A DNA stretch of 7,961 bases, taken from Sphingomonas sp. (GTDB lineage Bacteria > Pseudomonadota > Alphaproteobacteria > Sphingomonadales > Sphingomonadaceae). A program made the translations under genes and the position numbers. Under the pieces are notes generated by a model. That model searched no databases and was not told where the DNA came from. It saw nothing but the letters and a program-made list of their open reading frames with translations. Location: NCBI GenBank assembly GCA_030146605.1, contig JASLBO010000276.1, forward strand, positions 1-7,961. The letters are read 5' to 3'. Position 1 is the first letter of the stretch, and each line of letters opens with the position of its first letter. Of the stretch, positions 1 through 5,889 are shown piece after piece.

Positions 1-105
1 GGTGCACTGCAGTGGCTGCGTACCCGTCCGCTGGAGGCGCTGGGGCTTTCCCCTCTCTTGCTCGCCGAAGTACGCGCGATCGCGACTACCTCTTTGCCGA
101 ACTGA
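1..105 (+). CDS. Possible C-terminal end of a gene entering from the left
   Basis: Frame 1 is open from the window edge to a TGA at 103-105 and encodes 34 residues, beginning GALQWLRTRP and ending in ATTSLPN. The composition (leucine-rich, balanced charges) is protein-like, but no family is recognisable. Frame 3 is also open to about position 128, so the frame is not certain. If real, the gene converges on the minus-strand gene ending at 181. No terminator is visible in the 75 bases between them. Confidence 0.25.
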   Translation, partial: GALQWLRTRPLEALGLSPLLLAEVRAIATTSLPN

Positions 106-180
106 ACAATCGACGGGCTGCGAACACATGAGCTGTACGGAGGGCCGGTGGCGATCTTCGCTGGAAGCTGTTGCTCCGTC

Positions 181-1866
181 TTATACCGCAGGTAAAATCC
201 GAAAATCGGATAGCGAGATGCCATACACCTGCTGAAACGTGTCTTCGGCCCACGCGTCTGCTCTGTCCTGCGAATAATTTTCGAACAGCCACTTATAGTC
301 GCGCACGAATGCACCCTCTTCCAGAATCCATTGCCGGGTGAGATCGTAAACGGCCATGGACCCGTAGAAACTGTCGAAAGTATCCTTGACCGCTCGGTCA
401 TCCCGTCCGGGCCAGCGTCGGGGATACACGCCCGGCTTATCGCCTCTGTCAGCAAAAAGCGAAAGATGACGAAGCCAGACCGCCGTTCGATCGGGCTTCG
501 AGCCGCCCGATGTCTTCCAAATTCCCGGCCAACAGAAAAACTCGGGATGCTCGAGACGATCGGCGGAGAACGACAGGAAGTGCGATAGAAATACGCGTAT
601 CGGCAGATTGATCTTCCGGAATTCGAACGTCTTGTGCTCTTCCATCAGCGCCTTCACCGCAGGCTGCTCGCCCCACTCGGCAATTGCTATCAGCGCCGAG
701 AGCGGATGGTCATACCCGGCGAGCTCAGTCAGCTCGGCGGACACCTGGATATATTCCTCGCGGGAATAGTCGGTGATGGCATGTTTTAGATGGGGAAGCT
801 CGCGAAGCGACTGACACAAGAGCGTAAAACGAACGCCGACATCGACGTCCGCGATAAAATCCTCGAAATATTCGATTTCCAGCGGGAATCCGCGGGTCGG
901 ATTTATGGCAAGGTCGCAGATGAGGAGAAAGATGCCGACAAGAGGCCCTCGCACATCGCTCGGCCATTCGGACCCTGAAAGCTCCAGAAAACGGTCGAAG
1001 GCTTCAACATATATCCCGAAAAGATATCCTTCCTCTCGCCATGTCTCGGTTGTGATCTGCGATCTTTGCGTACCGTCGAGAAACTGAAGCTGGATAAATC
1101 TCGCCTGGCCTTCGTAAATCGCATGCAGCCCAACCGGCGGAACGCGTAATGGCGATCCGTGATAAAAGCCTTCGTGACGTGACCTCGTCAGACGTCGAAA
1201 ATCGTCTTCCCATGCCTTGCCGTCGGGAATGAACGAAAATTCCGGATCGATTTCATGGGCGATCAAGCCAAGTAGCTGCCCCACAGCGATGTGGTAGCAA
1301 TGGCCGACGCACTCGAAATGCTGCTGATCGAACAGCCGTCTGGCCGTGATCTGCGGAGCCATCGCGTATTGCTTGTAATATTCAACGTCCAAGGCGTTGT
1401 TGATCGCGACGTTCGCGTCGGCCAGCATCGGTTGCGCTGACGGTCCCTGCGCTATCAGCGTTTCGTCCGCCCACCGCTTCAACGGCTTAATCGGGCCGAA
1501 TGTCTTCAGTGCATCGCGCAAGAATGCCAGGCTGGAATGCGATTGGGCAAGGTAGCTCAGGCTGAGCATCAGCCCGGACGTCGAGCCCACATGCTGCCAC
1601 CAGTGAACGGTCTCATGCAGGTAGGTCGAATAGGCCTGCAATGCGTCAGGCGATATCGTCCCCAAGTCGTACACGCCGTTCTCAATGCCATCGATCAGTT
1701 CGTGATTGCGAGGGCTGAGACTTAGGACGAAACGCATGGTCTCGTACTTGCCGTGGACGTTCAACGCGGCATGGAACGCGGGTTCGAGATACATGACGTC
1801 ACGCGACGGGTCGATCAGCGACGGGTCAAGACGCGATTCCAGACCTTCTCCCGTTCCCCGCTTCAT
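181..1866 (-). CDS. Hypothetical 561-aa protein with HExxH zinc-protease-like motif
   Basis: Family not recognised by name. The sequence shows HETVHWWQH at residues 84-92, matching the HExxH signature of zincin metallopeptidases: His84 and His88 as zinc ligands and Glu85 as catalytic base. A candidate third ligand is Glu252 in YEGQAR, as in gluzincins where a downstream glutamate completes the site; this pairing is inference, and the spacing of about 164 residues is long. There is no signal peptide and no clear membrane segment, so it is probably cytosolic. The ATG at 1866 has GAGGA about 7 nt upstream (minus strand), supporting this start. The reading frame is intact and long, and competing frames are clearly shadows. 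It stands alone on its strand; the 5' side is intergenic DNA now carrying two insertion sequences. Substrate unknown. Confidence 0.85.
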   Translation of the reverse strand: MKRGTGEGLESRLDPSLIDPSRDVMYLEPAFHAALNVHGKYETMRFVLSLSPRNHELIDGIENGVYDLGTISPDALQAYSTYLHETVHWWQHVGSTSGLMLSLSYLAQSHSSLAFLRDALKTFGPIKPLKRWADETLIAQGPSAQPMLADANVAINNALDVEYYKQYAMAPQITARRLFDQQHFECVGHCYHIAVGQLLGLIAHEIDPEFSFIPDGKAWEDDFRRLTRSRHEGFYHGSPLRVPPVGLHAIYEGQARFIQLQFLDGTQRSQITTETWREEGYLFGIYVEAFDRFLELSGSEWPSDVRGPLVGIFLLICDLAINPTRGFPLEIEYFEDFIADVDVGVRFTLLCQSLRELPHLKHAITDYSREEYIQVSAELTELAGYDHPLSALIAIAEWGEQPAVKALMEEHKTFEFRKINLPIRVFLSHFLSFSADRLEHPEFFCWPGIWKTSGGSKPDRTAVWLRHLSLFADRGDKPGVYPRRWPGRDDRAVKDTFDSFYGSMAVYDLTRQWILEEGAFVRDYKWLFENYSQDRADAWAEDTFQQVYGISLSDFRILPAV

Positions 1867-2139
1867 ATCGATTCCTCAGCCGCTGTTGCCCCGAAAACCG
1901 CTGACGCAGATTTGACGCCAGCCTCGCGGCGTTTAGCACGTATCAGGTGTCGTCAGTGGCGGCCACCAAAGCATCATAATCGTGGTAGGCTCGCTCTGGC
2001 CGACAGGCAGAGTGCGCGCATAACACTCGAATATGGCACGCACAGGCGACGCCGAACGAGCCAGCCGATCTAGATCTATACCTTGCTCGCCTGCCGCAGC
2101 GCGCAAACATAGACCTCGCCCCGCGTTTGCGCGGCGCGC
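1867..2139. other. Intergenic region between the metalloprotease-like gene and the first IS element
   Basis: No convincing gene is present. It holds the promoter region of the minus-strand gene, although no clear -35/-10 pair was found, and possibly the left end of the IS110-group element. GCATCAT at 1971-1977 is complementary to one strand of the predicted donor loop (2319-2325), so the element could begin as early as here. CGCATC at 2137-2142 is a competing match. Confidence 0.5.
2100..2133. repeat. 9-bp perfect inverted repeat
   Basis: CGCGCAAAC (2100-2108) is the exact reverse complement of GTTTGCGCG (2125-2133), with a 16-nt loop. There is no T-tract on either side, so a simple terminator is unlikely. 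It lies at or just outside the left end of the IS110-group element. IS110-family elements often insert next to palindromes, so it may be part of the original target, but it could instead lie inside the element. Confidence 0.5.
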
Positions 2140-2143
2140 ATCC

Positions 2144-2149
2144 TATAAT
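2144..2149 (+). promoter_or_regulatory. Consensus-like -10 box (TATAAT) before the predicted bridge RNA
   Basis: A perfect TATAAT lies about 8 nt before the first predicted hairpin of the leader RNA. No good -35 is found 16-18 nt upstream in the integrated copy. In IS621 the promoter of the bridge RNA is assembled in the circular form, with the -35 in the right end and the -10 in the left end. A lone -10 fits that arrangement but does not prove it. Confidence 0.35.
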
Positions 2150-2155
2150 TGAGCA

Positions 2156-2333
2156 TCGCCTGCAGGCTGAGGCGTAGTTCGAGGGACGTACGGCAGATCC
2201 TCGCCATCCATCAGCATGGTCTGGATGTGCTTGACGTGCACGATCCCTCGTAGCTGCCGCTGCACCTCCGACTGAACGAACATGGGGTAATCGCGGGAGC
2301 GAGCTACCCCGATCAGCGATGATGCGGAGGGTG
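2156..2333 (+). ncRNA. Predicted bridge RNA of the IS110-group element
   Basis: The leader before the transposase folds into three units. (1) A 5' stem-loop, CGCCT 2157-2161 with AGGCG 2170-2174. (2) A loop closed by CGAGGGA 2180-2186 and TCCCTCG 2244-2250, containing an inner stem CATCCA 2205-2210 / TGGATG 2222-2227 and unpaired strands on both sides. (3) A loop closed by CCTCCG 2265-2270 and CGGAGG 2325-2330, with inner stem GGGGTA 2284-2289 / TACCCC 2305-2310 capped by TCGC-GGGA-GCGA. This is the order seen in IS621: 5' hairpin, target-binding loop, donor-binding loop. About 178 nt is close to the IS621 RNA. The left strand of loop 3 contains AACGAACAT (2275-2283), identical to 3541-3549 after the transposase, as a donor guide should be. 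End points are estimates. Confidence 0.62.
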
Positions 2334-2405
2334 GCTGTTCCCCGGTAGATGAAGGTGCGGGCTCACGACTGGAAGCCGGGCCCATACATCGGACGGAGAA
2401 CAGCC

Positions 2406-3431
2406 ATGGACGAGTATATCGGACTAGACGTCTCGCTGAAAGACACGGCAGTTTCTATTCGGCGCGGCGGCAAGCGGGTCTGGCGCGGCAAGTGTGTGTC
2501 GGATCCACAGCTGCTCGCGGCATTGATCCGCAAGCACGCGCCTGCTGCGAAGCGGGTGGTATTCGAGACGGGGCCGCTGTCGGTCTGGTTCTTCCATGCG
2601 CTCACCGCGGAGGGGTTGCCGGCGATCTGCATAGACGCGCGTCATGCGAAAGCTGCGCTCGACATGGCTGCCAACAAGACGGACGCCAATGATGCGGACG
2701 GTCTCGCTCATCTGGCAGAAGTCGGCTTCTTCCGTGAGGTGCGGGTGAAGGGCTTCGACAGCATGCTGTCGCGCACGCTGGTTGCGGCGCGAACGAAGCT
2801 CGTCCGGGCGACGTTGGACGTGGCGAACCAGGTCCGAGGACTGATGAAGACCTTCGGGCTCATCGTGCCGCGCGGCACAGGCGGCAAGTTCGAGGCGAAC
2901 GTTCGCTCCTTGCTCGACGGCCATACCGAACTGGCCCGGATCATCCTGCCTCTGCTCGAGGCATGGCGGAGCATGCGCATCCAGGCGACCGAACTGAGCC
3001 GGCAGCTCCTCGCCGAGGCCCGCAGGAGCCAGCAGTGTCAGCAGCTGATGACGATCCCCGGTGTCGGAGCGATCACCGCTACGGCATACCTGACCGCGGT
3101 TGAGGATCCTGCCAACTTCAGCCGATCCCGTTCGGTCGGCGCCTGGCTCGGACTCACCACAAGACGCTATCAATCAGGCGAGGTCGACTATGACGGCCAC
3201 ATCTCCCGACGTGGCGACACCCACGTCCGCGCACTCCTGTACGAGGCAGCCGTCGTGATCCTGACCCGCAGTCACGCTGACAGTGATCTGCGCCGCTGGG
3301 GCATGAAGCTTCGCGAGAAGATCGGCTTCAAGCGGGCCGCGGTCGCCGTCGCACGCAAGCTCGCCGTCATCATGCATGCGATGCTCCGCTCAGGTGAACT
3401 CTTCACCAGGACGAAGATCGCCACCGCTTAA
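2406..3431 (+). CDS. IS110-group DEDD transposase (341 aa)
   Basis: This serine/DEDD recombinase inserts and excises its element through a circular intermediate. The N-terminal RuvC-like domain has Asp8 (GLDVS), Glu54 (VVFETG) and Asp93/Asp96 (KTDANDAD), the DEDD set. The C-terminal Tnp domain begins at LMTIPGVGAITATAYL (about 214-229) and includes RRYQSGEV, whose Ser257 is the likely nucleophilic serine by position in the family. Length is normal and no frameshift is seen. The ATG at 2406 is chosen because GGAG lies 8-11 nt upstream and the protein then begins MDEYIGLDVS, as relatives do; an earlier in-frame ATG at 2349 would add 19 atypical residues. The RNA-bearing leader upstream places it in the IS110 group rather than IS1111. 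It is probably functional. Confidence 0.95.
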   Translation: MDEYIGLDVSLKDTAVSIRRGGKRVWRGKCVSDPQLLAALIRKHAPAAKRVVFETGPLSVWFFHALTAEGLPAICIDARHAKAALDMAANKTDANDADGLAHLAEVGFFREVRVKGFDSMLSRTLVAARTKLVRATLDVANQVRGLMKTFGLIVPRGTGGKFEANVRSLLDGHTELARIILPLLEAWRSMRIQATELSRQLLAEARRSQQCQQLMTIPGVGAITATAYLTAVEDPANFSRSRSVGAWLGLTTRRYQSGEVDYDGHISRRGDTHVRALLYEAAVVILTRSHADSDLRRWGMKLREKIGFKRAAVAVARKLAVIMHAMLRSGELFTRTKIATA

Positions 3432-3690
3432 CTCACGAGCTCGAAAGCGCCCATGGCGTGACGAGGCGTCCCTGCCGGGACGTAGGCTGGTCCATTCCTC
3501 AGCTGCCGTTGCATCACGAACTTCGGTTCGCCTCGTGCGTAACGAACATTGGAAGGACCGTCCCGCGAAGCCCCATGATGCGGCGGCCTATGCCGACCGC
3601 GAAGACGACCATGCTCCCGGCATACAACGCCTGCCGCCATAAAGTGCTTGCAAAGACCGCTATTAGACGACGGCCGGTCATGTCGAATTG
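3432..3690. other. Right end of the IS110-group element and short spacer; hairpins, no gene
   Basis: Two perfect hairpins follow the transposase: CGTCCC-TGCC-GGGACG (3467-3482) and CGAAC-TTCG-GTTCG (3517-3530), the second with a stable UUCG tetraloop. They may end transposase transcription or shape the right end. After about 3549 comes host DNA separating the two elements. Several overlapping open frames exist here, but none has a ribosome site or a recognisable product. Confidence 0.5.
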
Positions 3691-3717
3691 GCGCCCGAAA
3701 GCGGCGGTTCCGCTTTC
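3691..3717. repeat. Hairpin repeat unit at the IS1111-group insertion site (copy A)
   Basis: GAAAGCGG (3697-3704) and CCGCTTTC (3710-3717) form a perfect 8-bp stem with loop CGGTT. The upstream part, GCGCCCGAAAGCGGCGGTT (3691-3709), resembles two other intergenic stretches at 6335-6350 and 7928-7944 around a shared AAGCGG-N-CGTT-like core. The IS1111-group element is inserted directly at the foot of the 3' arm. Confidence 0.55.
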
Positions 3718-3719
3718 CA
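3712..3719 (+). other. Left half of the IS1111-group target site (LT plus core CA)
   Basis: GCTTTCCA is the reverse complement of TGGAAAGC at 3881-3888, so the predicted RNA on the minus strand contains the same eight bases as this flank. The last two bases, CA (3718-3719), are the inferred core dinucleotide, repeated at 5068-5069 on the other side. Confidence 0.72.
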
Positions 3720-3722
3720 TCT

Positions 3723-3733
3723 GTGGACGCCCC
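3723..3733 (+). repeat. IS1111 subterminal inverted repeat, transposase-distal end
   Basis: GTGGACGCCCC here is the exact reverse complement of GGGGCGTCCAC at 5055-5065. It starts 3 bases inside the inferred left junction. Confidence 0.85.
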
Positions 3734-3769
3734 GCGTGACGCAAGCGGTATTTCGAGTATTTGGCACGT

Positions 3770-3904
3770 GGTCGGATGCTGCCATCTGTCCGGCCTCTGA
3801 TGCAGCGATGATGGCTGCGGGCCCGTATGGGAGTTCGCGGATCGGAACCACATCACCCTAAGCGTGCTGATGAAGCACGGTGGAAAGCCCTGGTTCTTCC
3901 GACC
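3770..3904 (-). ncRNA. Predicted bridge RNA / seekRNA of the IS1111-group element
   Basis: On the minus strand downstream of the transposase, a closing stem pairs 3899-3904 with 3770-3775 (GGTCGG/CCGACC). Inside is a first loop closed by GAACCA/TGGTTC (3891-3896 with 3845-3850) and an inner perfect hairpin CGTGCT-TCATC-AGCACG (3863-3879). Its left strand holds GCUUUCCA (3881-3888) and its right strand GGGUGAUG (3851-3858): the first equals the left flank at 3712-3719, the second is complementary to the right flank at 5068-5075. A second loop has the hairpin GCAGC-GCTGC (3802-3818), probably extended by GGCC/GGCC. Its right strand holds ACAGAUGG (3782-3789), complementary to the element's own left junction CCATCTGT (3717-3724). 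The matching left donor strand is weaker, UCCCA (3828-3832). RNA ends are estimates. Confidence 0.75.
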
Positions 3905-3974
3905 CCGTCTCGCCGACTGTTGTGCCATACTCTCCTTCGACCGACCTACGCCCGACGACCTCTGGTCCTGACGA

Positions 3975-4997
3975 CTACGCCGCTGCGACCGGAGCTCTAT
4001 AATCTTCCTGCTTCATCAGCAGGGCCCAGACGATCCGCGCCGTCTTGTTGGCGAGCGCGACCGTGGCCAACATGCGCGGCTTGCGCGCGAGCATCTGCTC
4101 GAGCCAGGATCCTCGGGGTGCGCCACGCCTGCTGGCCTGCAGCACCACCGCGCTGCTGCCGATGATCAGCAGGCGCCTCAGCGTTCGCTCGCCCATCTTC
4201 GATATCGCGCCGAGCTTCTGCTTGCCCCCGGTGGAGTGCTGGCGCGGGGTAAGTCCGACCCACGCGGCGAAGTCGCGCCCCCTGGCGAAGGTGCCCGGGG
4301 GCGGTGCGAGCGCGGCGATCGCCGTAGCCGTGATCGGGCCGATGCCCGGGATTGTCATCAGCCGACGTGCGACCTCATCCTCGCGTGAGCGGCGTACGAT
4401 TTCCTTGTCGAGAAGCGCGATCTGCCGATCGAGCAGCGCGAGGCTGTCGAGCAGGAGCGTGCAGACCGCCCGCACCCCCTGGGGTACCGCTGACGGGTCG
4501 GCAAGCAGAGCTGCAAGCGTATCCATATGGGCCAGGCCCTTCGGCGCGATCCAGCCATATTCCGTCATATGGCCGCGGATCGCATTCACGATCTGGGTCC
4601 GTTGACGCACCAGCAGATCGCGCCCGCGAAATACCATCGCCGCTGCCTGCTGTTCTTCCGACTTCACCGGCACGAAGCGCATGCTCGGCCGCTGCGCCGC
4701 CTCGCAGATCGCCTCGGCATCCGCCGCATCGTTCTTCTGCCGCATCACGAACGGACGCACATAGGCCGGCGCAATCAGCTGGACCTCGTGCCCCAGCTTC
4801 GCCAGCTCGCGTGCCCAGTAGTGCGCGCCACCGCACGCCTCCAGCACCACACGGCACCGCGGCTGGGCCTCGAAGAACGGCAACACCCTGGCCCGACTGA
4901 TCTTCTTGCGAAGTACCGCTCGCCCCGACGCATCCGCGCCGTGAACCTGAAAAACATGCTTGGCGATATCCAGCCCGATTATGCTAACTTCCGACAC
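3975..4997 (-). CDS. IS1111-group DEDD transposase (340 aa)
   Basis: This IS110-family recombinase of the IS1111 subgroup should cut and join at the site chosen by the RNA encoded just downstream. DEDD residues are Asp10 (IIGLDIAKH), Glu53 (VVLEACGG) and Asp90/Asp93 (KNDAADAEA). The C-terminal domain starts at LMTIPGIGPITATAIAAL (about 213-230) and has TPRQHSTGGKQKLGAISKMG, with Ser255 the likely nucleophile; this GGKQKLG stretch is typical of IS1111 relatives. The start is a GTG at 4997, chosen because GAGGGAGG lies 5 nt upstream on the minus strand and the protein then begins SEVSIIGLD. The upstream in-frame ATG at 5042 would add 15 atypical residues and has no good ribosome site. No frameshift or truncation is seen, so it is probably active. 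Confidence 0.95.
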   Translation of the reverse strand: MSEVSIIGLDIAKHVFQVHGADASGRAVLRKKISRARVLPFFEAQPRCRVVLEACGGAHYWARELAKLGHEVQLIAPAYVRPFVMRQKNDAADAEAICEAAQRPSMRFVPVKSEEQQAAAMVFRGRDLLVRQRTQIVNAIRGHMTEYGWIAPKGLAHMDTLAALLADPSAVPQGVRAVCTLLLDSLALLDRQIALLDKEIVRRSREDEVARRLMTIPGIGPITATAIAALAPPPGTFARGRDFAAWVGLTPRQHSTGGKQKLGAISKMGERTLRRLLIIGSSAVVLQASRRGAPRGSWLEQMLARKPRMLATVALANKTARIVWALLMKQEDYRAPVAAA

Positions 4998-5054
4998 GGA
5001 CGCCTCCCTCAAGTGGTGTGCAACACCTCCACTTTGGCACATCGATGCCGTCGG

Positions 5055-5065
5055 GGGGCGTCCAC
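5055..5065 (-). repeat. IS1111 subterminal inverted repeat, transposase-proximal end
   Basis: GGGGCGTCCAC pairs exactly with GTGGACGCCCC at 3723-3733. It lies 58 nt upstream of the transposase GTG and 2 bases inside the inferred right junction. Confidence 0.85.
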
Positions 5066-5067
5066 CC

Positions 5068-5075
5068 CATCACCC
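5068..5075 (+). other. Right half of the IS1111-group target site (core CA plus RT)
   Basis: CATCACCC occurs identically at 3851-3858 inside the predicted RNA gene, so the RNA, read from the minus strand, is complementary to the top strand of this flank. Removing the element joins 3719 to 5070 and restores GCTTTC-CA-TCACCC. Confidence 0.72.
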
Positions 5076-5169
5076 ATCCCGGACACACCGGCACGCGTGC
5101 ATGGCACGTTGATAGATGAACGATTTCTTCAATGGGCTGGCATTAGATCACCCGAAGAAGGAGCCTGCT

Positions 5170-5559
5170 ATGAAGGGTGCATTGTTTGCGGTCATGTCGA
5201 TATTTGGCGTTGCGGCGTGTTCGGCAGCCCACGCGAACAAGCTGAATCCAGATGATGACCTTCACTGCGCGGTGGTCTCGAACCACTTCGCCATGTCGGA
5301 GCCGGGGAAGTCCGATGCAGCCGCTCGTGCATTGTTCGTCGCCTCGGCGTGGTACAACAAGCGGATTGGCAACAAGCTCGATCTGGGCGAGGCCGCGCCA
5401 GTCCTCGACCAAGTGAAAGGCGACCGTGAGGCAGCAAGACCGATTGTGGTCGATTGTATTGAGCGCGCGATGAAAGATCCCGCCTTCGAAGCGTTTGGCC
5501 GCAGGGCTTTCGCGGCCTGGAAGCAAGCGACGGAAGAGGCCGCGATACAAGATCAATAG
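5170..5559 (+). CDS. Small exported protein or lipoprotein, unknown function (129 aa)
   Basis: Family not recognised. The N-terminus is a signal sequence: MKGALFAVMSIFG, then VAAC, which fits a lipobox ending at Cys17, followed by SAAHANK, where AHA could instead be a signal peptidase I site. It is therefore exported to the periplasm or anchored as a lipoprotein. The mature part has a second cysteine in DLHCAVV and a third in VDCIERA, and looks alpha-helical and alanine-rich. The ATG at 5170 is preceded by AAGGAG at 5158-5163, 6 nt away, so it is preferred to an in-frame ATG at 5116 that would bury the signal sequence. It begins 100 bp right of the IS1111-group element, so its original promoter may have been separated or replaced. 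A short GC hairpin at 5595-5605 downstream lacks a strong T-run. Confidence 0.85.
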   Translation: MKGALFAVMSIFGVAACSAAHANKLNPDDDLHCAVVSNHFAMSEPGKSDAAARALFVASAWYNKRIGNKLDLGEAAPVLDQVKGDREAARPIVVDCIERAMKDPAFEAFGRRAFAAWKQATEEAAIQDQ

Positions 5560-5889
5560 GGCTGCCGGCTAGAAAATCTGCGTGAGGATCGTCTGCCCGT
5601 CGGGCGTTTGCAGTCGTTTGCATTAGCCCGGCCCGGAACGTCCGCAATCCCGCATTATAGTCCCGGGAGCGGTCGGTCAGCTAGCCACCCGATCTCCGAC
5701 ACTGCGCCCTCGGGATTCGTGGGCAACGTCATTGCATGAGTGCAGGGGCAACAATGTGCACAGTTTCGAATGCTTGGACGAGTGGCTAACGAAGGCGGCG
5801 AAGCACAAGCCCGCGCCAGAGCCGGAGAAGCCGGAGTGAGCCAAGATGCCGACCTACCGCTTCCGCTGGAGACATTGCGACCGTGCAGC
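5560..5889. other. Intergenic stretch with no convincing gene
   Basis: Only a weak small reading frame (5756-5839, listed separately) and a short hairpin GCCC-GTC-GGGC (5595-5605) were found. An ATG at 5846 opens a frame starting MPTYRFRW, but most of it runs antisense to the membrane protein gene at 5890-6120 and is probably a shadow. Confidence 0.4.
5756..5839 (+). CDS. Possible tiny ORF or gene remnant (27 aa)
   Basis: A GTG at 5756 with AGGGG about 7 nt upstream opens a short frame, HSFECLDEWLTKAAKH, then a Pro/Glu/Lys-rich tail (KPAPEPEKPE) and TGA at 5837-5839. The tail resembles genuine protein C-termini. The frame stays open leftward to a TAG at 5624 without an ATG, so this may equally be the end of a decayed gene. 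Function unknown. Confidence 0.18.
   Translation: MHSFECLDEWLTKAAKHKPAPEPEKPE

Larger units (their letters stand above)
2140..3549 (+). mobile_element. IS110-group insertion sequence (left end uncertain)
   Basis: The element comprises a non-coding leader with a predicted bridge RNA, a DEDD transposase and a right end of about 115 bp. The right boundary is placed near 3549 because AACGAACAT there repeats the predicted left donor guide. The left boundary is not settled: candidates are near 1972 (7-nt complement to the right donor guide) and near 2140 (6-nt match, just before the -10 box, giving a leader length usual for the group). A rival placement comes from the target loop: CCTCG at 2114-2118 and TCGTGC at 3533-3538 together spell CCTCGTGC, which the target loop strands also predict. 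Terminal inverted repeats and target duplications are not expected in this group. Confidence 0.6.
3720..5069 (-). mobile_element. IS1111-group insertion sequence, about 1.35 kb, complete
   Basis: The ends are deduced from three independent signs: 11-bp perfect subterminal inverted repeats (3723-3733 and 5055-5065), the CA core present at both junctions (3718-3719 and 5068-5069), and guide sequences in the element's own RNA that match the host DNA just outside. With one copy of the core the element is 1350 bp, normal for the group. The transposase reads leftward, and the non-coding RNA segment lies between its stop codon and the left-hand boundary. Subterminal rather than terminal repeats are the hallmark of the IS1111 group. 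Confidence 0.85.

Noticed and set aside
2424..3173. 249-codon minus-strand frame opposite the first transposase
   Set aside because: It is a shadow of the transposase frame, with arginine/proline-rich composition and no independent motif.
3428..3928. Long minus-strand open frame (166 codons) between the two transposases
   Set aside because: It runs through the predicted RNA, the element boundary, the hairpin repeat and the end of the other element, with no ribosome site or protein-like signature. Chance openness in GC-rich DNA explains it.
3921..5041. TGTGCCA at 3921-3927 inverted relative to TGGCACA at 5035-5041, and TTTGGCAC repeated directly at 3760-3767 and 5033-5040, as possible IS1111 ends
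   Set aside because: These 7-8 bp matches give an element that is too short or cut through the RNA region. The 11-bp perfect inverted repeats at 3723-3733 and 5055-5065, next to guide-matching flanks, are much stronger.
4045..5255. Plus-strand frames of 182-242 codons opposite the second transposase
   Set aside because: They are antisense shadows of a clear IS1111-group transposase; one continues across the element boundary, which a real gene would not be expected to do.
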